This document shows, one piece after another, positions 17,298 through 25,291 of a stretch of DNA of 64,000 bases (position 1 is its first letter; the number at the start of each line of letters is the position of its first letter). The notes beneath the pieces were generated by a model. It made no database searches and was not told the origin of the DNA. It saw nothing but the letters and a program-made list of their open reading frames with translations. Both the position numbers and the translations under genes were made by a program. Location: positions 53,506 through 117,505 of the forward strand of contig CALGGO010000035.1 of NCBI GenBank assembly GCA_937916085.1, written 5' to 3'. The DNA comes from an uncultured Prevotellaceae bacterium (GTDB taxonomy: Bacteria > Bacteroidota > Bacteroidia > Bacteroidales > Muribaculaceae).

Positions 17298-18911
17298 TTA
17301 TTGTTTGTTGTTTTTATCTTCTATCGCGGCGCGCACAAAGTCCATGAAAAGAGGGTGGGGCGTGAGCACTGTGCTGCTGTACTCGGGGTGATATTGAGTG
17401 CCGATGTACCACTTGTTGTTGGCAAGTTCTATAACCTCCACAAGGTGGGTCTCGGGGTTCTCTCCCACGCAGTTCATGCCGGCAGCCTCGAGCTGGGTGC
17501 GGTACTCGTCGTTAAGCTCAAAACGGTGGCGATGTCGCTCCTCGATGTCAAGGTTACCGTAAGCCTTTGCAACTTTCGTGCCAGGTTTCAAGTGGCAGGC
17601 GTAAGCGCCCAGGCGCATCGTGCCGCCCATGTTGGTGATGCTCTTCTGCTCCTCCATCAGGTCGATAACGTTGTTTGGGGTCTTGGGGTCAATCTCCACG
17701 CTGTTGGCATCGGTGAGCCCCAGCACGTTGCGGGCAAACTCGATGACCATGCACTGCATGCCGTAGCAGATGCCAAAGGTGGGCTTGTCGTGCTTGCGGC
17801 ACCACTTGAGGGCGGCAAATTTGCCCTCAGTGCCTCGCTGTCCAAACCCAGGGGCAACCACCACGCCGTCCATGTCGCTTAGCAGCTCCTCGGCATTGCC
17901 GTCGTTGACCTTCTCGCTGGAGATATAGGTGATTTTCACTTTGTGGTCTTGATAAACGCCTGCGGTGAGCAGACTCTCGTCGATGCTCTTGTAGGCGTCT
18001 TGCAGTTCCACGTACTTGCCCACTAGACCTATGTTCACTACCTCGCTGGCATTGCGCATCTTGTCAAGGAAGAAATTCCATTTTGTCAAGTCGGGCTCGT
18101 TGTTGAAAGGCGTGCCGGTCTTCTCAAGGATAATTTGGTCGAGACGCTGGCGGTGCATCATCAACGGCACTTCGTAGATGCTGGGAGCGTCGAGGCTCTG
18201 GGTCACCGCGTCGGGACTCACGTTGCAGAACTGCGCTACCTTGCGGCAATGTGCCACGGGGAGTTCTTTTTCGGTGCGAAGCACGAGCACGTCGGGCTGG
18301 ATTCCCACTTGTTGCAGCTGCTTGACGCTGTGCTGGGTGGGTTTTGTCTTTAGCTCGCCTGCCGCCTTGATATAAGGCACATAGGTAAGGTGAACCACCA
18401 CGCAGCCCAGCCCCAGCTCCCACTTGAGCTGGCGCACCGCCTCGAGGAACGGCAGCGACTCGATGTCGCCCACCGTGCCGCCTATCTCGGTAATCACGAA
18501 GTCATACTTGCCGGTGCTTCCCAGCAGCTTCACGCAGCGCTTAATCTCGTCGGTGATGTGAGGGATAATCTGCACCGTCTTGCCCAGATAGTCGCCGCGG
18601 CGCTCCTTGTCGATGACGCTCTGATACACGCGGCCGGTGGTGATGTTGTTGGCGCGGGTGGTCTTGATGTTGGTGAAACGCTCGTAGTGACCCAGGTCAA
18701 GGTCAGCCTCGTGGCCATCGACGGTGACATAGCACTCGCCGTGCTCGTAGGGGTTCAAAGTGCCGGGGTCGATGTTGATGTAGGGGTCAAACTTCTGCAT
18801 CGTCACGTTGAAGCCGCGAGAGAGCAGCAGCCTCGCTATCGACGACGAGATTATACCCTTGCCAAGCGATGACACCACGCCACCAGTAACGAAAATGTAT
18901 TTTGTGTCCAC
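17298..18911 (-). CDS. pyrG: CTP synthase
   Basis: About 537 residues. Converts UTP to CTP using ATP and glutamine. N-terminal synthetase domain (KYIFVTGGVVSSLGKGI P-loop; DPYINIDPGTLNPYEHGE; EIGGTVGDIES) and C-terminal class I glutamine amidotransferase with the Cys nucleophile in FGICYGMQCM (about residue 381) and YHPEY histidine-glutamate. The start is taken as the GTG at 18911 (VDTKYIFVTGG), because the upstream in-frame ATG at 18968 lies inside the promoter and the extra residues are not conserved. Confidence 0.95.
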   Translation of the reverse strand: MDTKYIFVTGGVVSSLGKGIISSSIARLLLSRGFNVTMQKFDPYINIDPGTLNPYEHGECYVTVDGHEADLDLGHYERFTNIKTTRANNITTGRVYQSVIDKERRGDYLGKTVQIIPHITDEIKRCVKLLGSTGKYDFVITEIGGTVGDIESLPFLEAVRQLKWELGLGCVVVHLTYVPYIKAAGELKTKPTQHSVKQLQQVGIQPDVLVLRTEKELPVAHCRKVAQFCNVSPDAVTQSLDAPSIYEVPLMMHRQRLDQIILEKTGTPFNNEPDLTKWNFFLDKMRNASEVVNIGLVGKYVELQDAYKSIDESLLTAGVYQDHKVKITYISSEKVNDGNAEELLSDMDGVVVAPGFGQRGTEGKFAALKWCRKHDKPTFGICYGMQCMVIEFARNVLGLTDANSVEIDPKTPNNVIDLMEEQKSITNMGGTMRLGAYACHLKPGTKVAKAYGNLDIEERHRHRFELNDEYRTQLEAAGMNCVGENPETHLVEVIELANNKWYIGTQYHPEYSSTVLTPHPLFMDFVRAAIEDKNNKQ

Positions 18912-18954
18912 TATAATGTTATATATATTTTTATTAAAAAATACTTTATAAACT

Positions 18955-18963
18955 GCAAAGGTA
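18955..18963 (-). promoter_or_regulatory. Promoter -7 box for pyrG operon
   Basis: TACCTTTGC on the minus strand, 44 bases upstream of the GTG start; it decides the start codon of pyrG. Confidence 0.7.
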
Positions 18964-19041
18964 AGCATTTTATTGCAACCAATACCTCAACTAGGCAATA
19001 TTTTATAATTTTTTTAGCTGACTTTTTGTCAAACAATTGCA

Positions 19042-19200
19042 AACAATAATGCGATTAAGCGAGAACAATCAAGCTGACTAGTAAACAAGCTGACGAGCTG
19101 ACGAGACAAGTGTCATGCTGCTAAACTACCATTGCCTTGTTCGCTTGTTCCTTGTCTGCTTGTTAGCTCAATCTTTGTCTCGCTTAATCGCATTTTTGTT
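19042..19200. mobile_element. MITE-like palindromic element (left copy)
   Basis: A 159-base non-coding element bounded by 23-base terminal inverted repeats (aacaataatgcgattaagcg at 19042 and its complement at 19178-19200; 22 of 23 match). Its interior is made of gctgacgag / cttgttagc words that can fold back. The segment 19049-19172 is repeated in inverse orientation, base for base, at 20116-20239. No transposase is present. Confidence 0.65.
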
Positions 19201-19214
19201 GTTTTTTATAACGG

Positions 19215-19222
19215 TATCTTTG
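19215..19222 (+). promoter_or_regulatory. Promoter-like box followed by a palindrome
   Basis: TATCTTTG, then the perfect 12-base palindrome TGACAATTGTCA at 19246-19257 about 25 bases downstream, a possible operator or RNA hairpin. No gene starts nearby; the first terminator-like hairpin is at 19404-19444. Confidence 0.45.
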
Positions 19223-19261
19223 TTTGATTTTTGACTTTACTGCGGTGACAATTGTCAGTAA

Positions 19262-19400
19262 TGAAGCGCCAAACTTGCGTCAGCGGCTAACTAGTGAAGC
19301 GGCAAACTAGCGAGCAAAGCGAGCGGCAAACTAGTGAAACGGCTAACTAGCGAGCAAAGCGAAGCGGCTAACTAGCGAAGCCGTCAGGCTGAGCGGCAAA
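19262..19400. repeat. CTAGT-GCCG word repeats
   Basis: At least six units of the type cggcaaactag / cggctaactag separated by cgagcaaagcgag. They are the reverse complement of the words at 13.5 and 25.1 kb. Confidence 0.6.
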
Positions 19401-19403
19401 ACT

Positions 19404-19444
19404 AAAAAGCCCCTGCGGCGATTCACATCGGGCAGGGCTTTTAT
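19404..19444 (+). terminator. Intrinsic terminator-like hairpin
   Basis: aaaaaGCCCCTGC ... GCAGGGCtttt: a GC-rich stem with one bulged C, A-run before and T-run after, able to work on either strand. Confidence 0.6.
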
Positions 19445-19611
19445 TGTTTACTTAACTAATTTCAAATATTTTCTGTTTTTACCAGTCTATGAATTGAAAG
19501 TTCAACTAATAACTAATTCACTTTAAAATTTTCACGATGCAAAGTTAGGGGTACTGCTGGTTGTGTGCAATCGCTATTTTTTGGTATATTTTTGGAAAGA
19601 AGTCATTAATA

Positions 19612-19644
19612 TTTGTGTTTTTGCATAAAAATGGCTATTTTTGC
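19612..19644 (+). promoter_or_regulatory. Strong Bacteroidota promoter upstream of the XRE gene
   Basis: TTTG (19612-19615), 20-base spacer, TATTTTTGC (19636-19644). Both elements match the -33/-7 consensus. The transcript would run through about 185 bases of repeats before the XRE start. Confidence 0.65.
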
Positions 19645-19689
19645 ACCTTTAAAAAACAAATTTATTCAGATTTAAATATAAAAACTAAT

Positions 19690-19800
19690 ACGAAATTAGT
19701 AAACAAGTTAACGAGTTAGCCGTTTCACTAGTTAGCCGCTCGCAGGCTCGCTGGTTATGTCGCGCTTCGCGCTAGTTTGCCGCGCTTTGCGCTAGTTTTT
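19690..19800. repeat. CTAGTTAGCCG word repeats, second block
   Basis: Units such as cactagttagccgctcgc and gcgctagtttgccgcgc lie in the leader of the XRE gene, followed by acataagaacataagac (19803-19819), a word also seen at 41.95 kb. Confidence 0.6.
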
Positions 19801-19837
19801 AGACATAAGAACATAAGACTTTTTTAAGACAAAATGA

Positions 19838-20053
19838 ATGAACATTAATCAAAAAATTGGACAGCGCATCAAGGCATTAAGGAAAGCTAAAGGTTTATCA
19901 CAAGAACAGTTAGCTAATCTTGCCGAGATTGACCGCACCTATTTGCTAGCTGTAGAGCGAGGTGAAAGAAATATTTCATTAATAGTAGCCTAGAAGATAG
20001 CTATTGCTCTTGGAGAGCAACTATCACAACTATTAACTGAAAATTGTTTCTAA
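19838..20053 (+). pseudogene. XRE-family helix-turn-helix regulator with internal TAG
   Basis: A 71-codon frame starting ATGAACATTAATC. Translation gives IGQRIKALRKAKGLSQEQL, ANLAEIDRTYLLAVERGERN, ISLIVA, then TAG at 19991-19993 (codon 52), then KIAIALGEQLSQLLTENCF and TAA. The part after the stop is the expected fourth-fifth helix of the HTH_3 fold (EKIAxALG...), so one base change from GAG, AAG or CAG inactivated it. It resembles small restriction-modification controllers. It lies inside a 124-base inverted repeat pair. A truncated 51-residue product would lack the last helices. Confidence 0.8.
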
Positions 20054-20115
20054 TCATTTCTGGTCGTCTGATTTTTTTGTTTGCAATTAAATAAAATGCT
20101 CACGCTCGCAAGGCA

Positions 20116-20239
20116 ATTGAGCTAACAAGCAGACAAGGAACAAGCGAACAAGGCAATGGTAGTTTAGCAGCATGACACTTGTCTCGTCAGCTCGTCAGCT
20201 TGTTTACTAGTCAGCTTGATTGTTCTCGCTTAATCGCAT
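20116..20239. mobile_element. MITE-like element, inverted copy of 19049-19172
   Basis: All 124 bases are the exact reverse complement of 19049-19172. The outer end continues to gcatttttgttt, matching the terminal repeat with small differences; the inner end instead continues as aaaatgctcacgctcgcaag, a word also present at about 1118. It is followed by cgtcaacttgttaacttgtc words up to the TraB gene start. Confidence 0.75.
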
Positions 20240-20302
20240 TTTTGTTTGAAAAAAGTCTGCTTGTCAACTCGTCAACTTGTTAACTTGTCAACTTAAAAAA
20301 AT

Positions 20303-21187
20303 ATGAAGAAATTATTGTTTATTTTATTGCTTTTGTTGTCCTGTTCACAAGCTGGCGGTCAACTGTTGTGGAAAGTGACTGGCAATGGGTGCTATGAGAC
20401 GTCCTACCTCTTTGGCACTTTGCATCTTGAGACTGCCGAGTTTATTGACAGTGTTCCAGGTCTCGCCTCGGCTATTGAAAATGTGGATGTCGTCTTCGGG
20501 GAGCTCGAGGGCGATGACATGCTGAGCATGAACACTATGCTCCAGATGATGAAGGAGGCTACTGCTCCTGCCGACAGCACCCTTGACAAATTGCTCTCCC
20601 CAGAGGATTATAAAACAGTTGACGATGTGATTAAGAAGTATATGTTTGGCTTTGGGCTTAAGGAGCTTGGAGTGCTGAAGCCCGCCGTCCTCACTCTCTA
20701 CTTGGAAATGATGCAGATGCAGAAGCTCTACCCTCAAAGTTTAGACCCCAGCAACCTCATTGATGTCGCCATTCAAAAGCGCGGTAGGCAGCTGGGCAAG
20801 CGCGTTGAGGGGCTTGAGGGAGTGGAAGACCAGACGTCGGCTCTCTTTGGCATCCCGCTCACTGAGCAGGCCGAGGACCTGGTGGACTTTTGCCGCAAGG
20901 ATCAGGAGTTTGCCCAAAGCAGCAGCCAGCTGCATGACGCCTATCGCGCCCAGGACCTTGCCGCGATAGAGAAAATCGTCTTTGACCCGGAGATGGGCAT
21001 GGACGATGCCAGCATGGACCGCATGAGCTATGAGCGCAACCGCAAGTGGATGGAAAAAATCACCCAAACGCTGCCTGTGCAGCGTGTGCTGGTTGCCGTA
21101 GGTGCCGCACATCTGGTTGGCGAGCAGGGGTTGATTGCGCTTCTGCGCTCGCGTGGCTACACTGTCGAGCCCGTGCCAGTGCAATAA
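20303..21187 (+). CDS. TraB/GumN family protein, probable lipoprotein
   Basis: A 294-residue exported protein. Signal peptide MKKLLFILLLLLSC with a lipobox-like LLSC, so it may be lipid-anchored. Family motifs are SYLFGTLHLE (first GxxH) near residue 38 and VLVAVGAAHLVGEQGLIALL (second GAAHL) near residue 270, with VFGELEGDD between. TraB/GumN proteins share a metalloprotease-like Tiki fold; catalytic activity in bacteria is unproven. The leader is composed of repeats and no promoter box was found close to the start. Confidence 0.85.
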   Translation: MKKLLFILLLLLSCSQAGGQLLWKVTGNGCYETSYLFGTLHLETAEFIDSVPGLASAIENVDVVFGELEGDDMLSMNTMLQMMKEATAPADSTLDKLLSPEDYKTVDDVIKKYMFGFGLKELGVLKPAVLTLYLEMMQMQKLYPQSLDPSNLIDVAIQKRGRQLGKRVEGLEGVEDQTSALFGIPLTEQAEDLVDFCRKDQEFAQSSSQLHDAYRAQDLAAIEKIVFDPEMGMDDASMDRMSYERNRKWMEKITQTLPVQRVLVAVGAAHLVGEQGLIALLRSRGYTVEPVPVQ

Positions 21188-21226
21188 AAAAGTCTTTATA
21201 TAGGCATAAAACTCCGAAATAATGAT

Positions 21227-21235
21227 TACCTTTGC
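21227..21235 (+). promoter_or_regulatory. Promoter -7 box of the efflux operon
   Basis: TACCTTTGC, 48 bases upstream of the adaptor gene. Confidence 0.6.
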
Positions 21236-21283
21236 TCATCAGTTCCGCATTAAAAGAAAAAATTAACAACAACTTTAAACAAT

Positions 21284-22420
21284 ATGAGAAAATACCTAAA
21301 ATTGAATTACGGCGCTGGGTTAATCATTGCTTTGTGTGCCACAAGCGTGGTTTCGTGCAAGATTGACATGCCCAAGGAGACAGAGTCGTCGTTTGAGACC
21401 ATGACGGTGAAGAAGACCGACATAGAGATTCCCATAAAGTTCAGCGCGAAGATGAAAGGCCAGAGCGACGTCACCATCTCGCCCCAGGTGAGCGGTCAGC
21501 TCATGAAGATCTGCGTCACCGAGGGCCAGCAGGTGAGTGCCGGACAGACGCTCTTTGTCATCGATTCCCGCAATGCGAAGCATGAGTTGCAGTCGGCGCA
21601 AGCCTCTGTGCAGTCGGCGCAAGCCAACGTGCAGTCGGCGCAAGCCGGGCTGCAGTCGGCACAGGCCAACCTGCAGTCGGCACAAGCCAAGGCGTCGGTA
21701 GAGCAGGCGCGTGCCACGGTAGAGCAGGCGCGTGCTTCGGTGACGCAAGCTCAAACCGGCGTTAGTAGTGCCAGGGTGAACCTCGGTTTATGCACCATAA
21801 CTTCTCCAGTGTCGGGCATTGTGGGCACTATCAACGTGCGTGCCGGCGACCAGGTGAGCCCCATGACGTAGCTCACCATCGTGAGCGGCAACCGCCAGAT
21901 GGAGGCATGGTTCTCGGTCCCCGAGACTATTATCGAGGCTGGCGTGAGCGAGGGCTCCACCTCCAGCGATAACAGTAAATATATAGCCTCCCTTCCCGAT
22001 GTGACCTTCGTGATGAAGAACGGCACAGAGTATCCTCACAAGGGCCGCGTGTCGAGTGTTACCGGAGTGGTTGACGCCGCCACCGGGTCGCTGTCGTGCA
22101 AAGCCACCTTCGCCAACCCCGAGGGGCTTCTCTATTCGGGCATTCAAGGCACTGTGGTGCTTCCCCTGAGCGAAAAGAATGTTATGGTAATCCCCCAGAC
22201 CGCTGTGGTGCGCCTGCAAGACAAGGCACTAGTATATAAAGTAAAAGCCGACAGCACAGCTACCGCAGTCACCGTGACAATCAATGATGCCGGCAACGGC
22301 AAGGACTTCATTGTTACCGAAGGTCTCACTGTGGGCGACCGCATCGTCACCGTGGGAGCCAACAATCTTCAAGAGGGTCAAAAAGTGCTGTTCCCCACCG
22401 CACCAAAGAAGGAAAAATAA
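21284..22420 (+). pseudogene. RND efflux periplasmic adaptor, interrupted by TAG
   Basis: A full-length AcrA/MexA-like adaptor frame (378 codons) broken by one in-frame TAG at 21869-21871. Before it: signal peptide and candidate lipid cysteine (TSVVSCKIDMP), lipoyl half, and an alpha-hairpin made of five near-identical heptads (SVQSAQA/NLQSAQA) encoded by 21-base repeats at 21586-21693. After it, in the same frame: LTIVSGNRQMEAWFSVPE, the beta-barrel and membrane-proximal domains to the end. The neighbouring residues SPMT-x-LT suggest a former Gln codon CAG. The downstream pump gene is also broken, so loss of function is likely rather than sequencing error alone. Confidence 0.85.
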
Positions 22421-22423
22421 CCC

Positions 22424-23734
22424 ATGAAAAACAATATATTCATCAACCGATATGTGATGGCGTGTGCTATTGCTATCGTCATCACTCTAGTGGGCGTGAT
22501 TTGTATGGGCACGCTACCCATTGAGCAGTACCCCAACATAGCGCCGCCCACAGTGCGCGTCTCCACATCTTATACTGGCGCCGACGCTAACACTATCATG
22601 AAATCGGTAGTGCAACCACTGGAGGAGAACATCAACGGCGTGCCAGGAATGAGCTACATCACCAGCTCGGCTTCGTCAACGGGCGAAGTGTCGATTCAGG
22701 TGTATTTTGAGCAAGGCACCGACCCCGACCTGGCGGCAGTCAACGTTCAGAACCGTGTGAGCCGTGCTACCGCGCTGCTGCCCGCCGAGGTGACAAAAGT
22801 GGGTGTGGAGGTGATGAAACAGCAGAGCAACATCTTGCACATTGGCGCGCTGAAAAGCGTTGACGGCAAGTATGACACCGATTTCATAGCCAACTATATC
22901 GACATCAACGTGCGCCCGGCGCCAATGCCCCCGAGGGCTGCACTCTTCATGAGACTCAAGAAATTGTCAAGAAAGTTGAGGAGAAGGTGAAGAAGATTCC
23001 CGAACTTGAGAACTATGCTGTGGTGAGTGGTTATGGCATGATGGCAGGCCGCTCGGGCAGTTGCTATGCTACACTCATCATACGCCTGAAAAACTGGGAC
23101 GACCGCCCAGGCATGAATCATAATATCATGCTCGTCTATGGCCGTTTCGCTATGGACTGTAAAGACATAAAGAATGCTCAGGTCATTCCGTTCCAGATGC
23201 CCCAAGTGCCGGGCTATGGCTCTAACAACGGTGTGGCTCGTGTCGCTGCTCCACCTGCCAGGCATGGAGAACAATATATACTTGCAGACGGGTGTTATCA
23301 TGCTCATCGGTCTGCTGGCTAAGACGGCAATCCTCATCACCGAGTTTGCTGCCGAGCGCCGCGCTCAGGGTCTTAGCATCCGCGACGCCGCCTTCGCCGC
23401 CTGCGAGGAGCGTCTGCGCCCCATCTTGATGACAGTAGTCACAATGATTGCTGGTATGATACCGCTCATCATCGCCGGTGGAGCCGGTGCCAACGGCAAC
23501 CGTGTCCTCGCCCTCGGTGTTACCGCCGGTATGGCGGTAGGCACGCTTGCCCTGCTTTTCGTCGTTCCGGTGTTCTTCATAGTGTTCCAGAAGCTGCATG
23601 AGAAATTCCAGGGTCAGGCTGTGACCGCCGAGGCAGTACCAGTTGAAGAAGCTAAAGCCAAGATTGCCGAGGCGGGTGAGACTATTGAAGAAGCTAATGA
23701 TATTATTGATGACGAGACAACAACCAAAGAATAA
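22424..23734 (+). pseudogene. RND multidrug efflux permease, two internal deletions
   Basis: Three blocks of an AcrB/HAE1-type pump remain. Block 1 (22424 to about 22918) is the N-terminus: MKNNIFINRYVMACAIAIV, PTVRVSTSYTGADA, ending DFIANYIDINVRP. Block 2 (about 22918-23233, shifted frame) is porter-domain sequence from GANAPEGCTLHE to PQVPGYGSNNG. Block 3 (about 23250-23734, back in the first frame) has the last membrane helices: YLQTGVIMLIGLLAKTAIL, RLRPILMTVVTMIAGMIPL, and a Glu/Ala-rich tail. About 437 codons remain; the gaps correspond to roughly 400 and 230 missing residues, which sums to the normal 1050. The product cannot work as a pump. Confidence 0.88.
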
Positions 23735-23735
23735 A

Positions 23736-25115
23736 ATGAAAAAATTAGCAATAATAGTAAGTATTGGCGTGTTGTGCCTCATGGCTGCTGGCTGCAAGTC
23801 GTTTAAAAGTCTGTATGACAAATATGAGCCTAACACCCAGATTCCTGCCGATGTGTTAGGTATCGACGCTGGCGGCTCGCTTGCTGATGTGCCCGCTCCG
23901 CTATCGTGGAGGGAGTTTTTCGCCGACCCGCTGTTGCAGCGGCTCATCGACTCGGCACTGGTTCGCAACACCGATCTCAACTCGGCACGCATCGCCATTG
24001 AGCAGAGCGAGACATCATTGGAGATGTCGAAGAAGTCGATTCTGCCGTCACTGTTTTTCTCGCCATCGGGGACTATCGCCAATTTCAACAGCGCCACGTC
24101 AAAGACTTACAATGTGCCGTTGCAGGTCAATTGGGACATGGGCTCTTTAGGGTCTTACACCAATAAAAAGCGCGCCGCCAACGCCGTGCTGCTGCAAAAT
24201 CGTGCCCATGAGGAGGCCGTGCGCGCCAATCTGATATCTACCGTGGCACAGCAATATTGCCTGCTGCAGTTGCTTGACCGCCAGTTAGAGATTTTATACC
24301 AAACCGACAGTCTGTGGACCGTGTCGTTAGAGACCCAGAAGGTGTTGTGGGAGAACGGCAAGATATATTCTACCGCTGTCAATCAGCTTGAGTCGTCGTG
24401 CTTGAGCGTGAAGACGCAGATTGTGGACGCCAAGCGCGACATACGTGGCGTGGAGAATGCCATCTGTCGAATATTGGCGTTGCCGCCACAGCACATCGAG
24501 CGTAACAGTTGGGGCAGCTTCACGATGCCGCAGATGGTCGCCGAGGGCATCTCGGCGCAAATGCTGATGTATCGTCCCGACATACGTCTCGCCGACTATG
24601 CCATGGAGGAAGCGTTCTACAATATGCAGACTGCCCGCTCGGCATTCTATCCCGGTCTTTCGCTCTCGGGCTCGCTAGGGTGGACCAACAGTGCCGGTGG
24701 TGCTGTCATCAACCCAGGCAAGATATTGACCAGCATCGTCGGCTCAATAGCTCAACCCATCTTTGCGCGTGGGCAGCTCAAAGGCAATCTGAAGATTGCC
24801 CAGCTCACGCAGGAAAACCTGCGCAACCGCTATGTGCAGACCATCATCGATGCCGGTAACCAGGTGAATGAGGCTCTTGCCGACTGCCAGAACGCGAGCG
24901 AGAAATATGGCTACTATCGCCGCCAGGTGGAAGTGCTCCACGATGCCTACAATGGCACCCACGAGCTTATGGACAACGGCAAGGCGAGCTATCTAGAGGT
25001 GCTCACCGCGCAGGAATCGCTGCTCAGCGCGCAGCTTAATGAGGCGGTGAACATGTATGACGCCGCCCAAGCCGTCATCGCGCTATATATCGCCCTCGGC
25101 GGAGCAACAAGATAG
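23736..25115 (+). CDS. Outer-membrane efflux factor (NodT/OprM type lipoprotein)
   Basis: About 460 residues starting MKKLAIIVSIGVLCLMAAGC, a lipoprotein signal with lipobox MAAGC. Two OEP repeats follow: LSWREFFADPLLQRLIDSAL in the first, and PDIRLADYAMEEAFYNMQTA then LSLSGSLGW in the second. It forms the trimeric outer-membrane channel of a tripartite pump. The start directly follows the stop of the broken permease gene. It is intact although both partners are disrupted, so it may now serve another pump or be at an early stage of decay. Confidence 0.9.
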   Translation: MKKLAIIVSIGVLCLMAAGCKSFKSLYDKYEPNTQIPADVLGIDAGGSLADVPAPLSWREFFADPLLQRLIDSALVRNTDLNSARIAIEQSETSLEMSKKSILPSLFFSPSGTIANFNSATSKTYNVPLQVNWDMGSLGSYTNKKRAANAVLLQNRAHEEAVRANLISTVAQQYCLLQLLDRQLEILYQTDSLWTVSLETQKVLWENGKIYSTAVNQLESSCLSVKTQIVDAKRDIRGVENAICRILALPPQHIERNSWGSFTMPQMVAEGISAQMLMYRPDIRLADYAMEEAFYNMQTARSAFYPGLSLSGSLGWTNSAGGAVINPGKILTSIVGSIAQPIFARGQLKGNLKIAQLTQENLRNRYVQTIIDAGNQVNEALADCQNASEKYGYYRRQVEVLHDAYNGTHELMDNGKASYLEVLTAQESLLSAQLNEAVNMYDAAQAVIALYIALGGATR

Positions 25116-25119
25116 CTTA

Positions 25120-25265
25120 TGGTTTAGCGCTTCGCTAGTTTGCCGCTCGCTGCGCTTCGCTAGTTAGCCGCTCGCGTTGCTCGCTAGTTAGCCGTTTCAC
25201 TAGTTCCCCGATCCCCGATAAACAAAAAACGATCCCCGATCTCCGATTCCCGATCCCCGATAATC
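25120..25265. repeat. CTAGTTTGCCG words and GATCCCC 8-mers
   Basis: Same word order as at 13.5 kb: cgctagtttgccgctcgc units (25126-25196), cactagttcc, then cgatccccgataaac and cgatctccgattcccgat units (25204-25262). Confidence 0.65.
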
Positions 25266-25291
25266 AACCAATAACCAAAAAACACAGTATT

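Larger units (their letters stand above)
19229..19444 (+). ncRNA. Candidate small non-coding transcript
   Basis: Between the box at 19215 and the hairpin at 19404-19444 there is no reading frame longer than a few codons, so a transcript of about 215 bases would be untranslated. Most of it consists of CTAGTTTGCCG-family words. This is a candidate only. Confidence 0.25.

Noticed and set aside
17292..17882. Plus-strand frame opposite pyrG
   Set aside because: Antisense shadow of a conserved gene.
18912..18968. N-terminal extension of PyrG
   Set aside because: The ATG lies at the promoter box; the family starts at the VDTKYIF segment.
19991..21871. TAG codons in two genes as evidence for TAG reassigned to an amino acid
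   Set aside because: Other genes in the window end with TAG (for example frdA and the lipoprotein at 58466), and the pump gene is independently broken, so pseudogenes are the simpler explanation.
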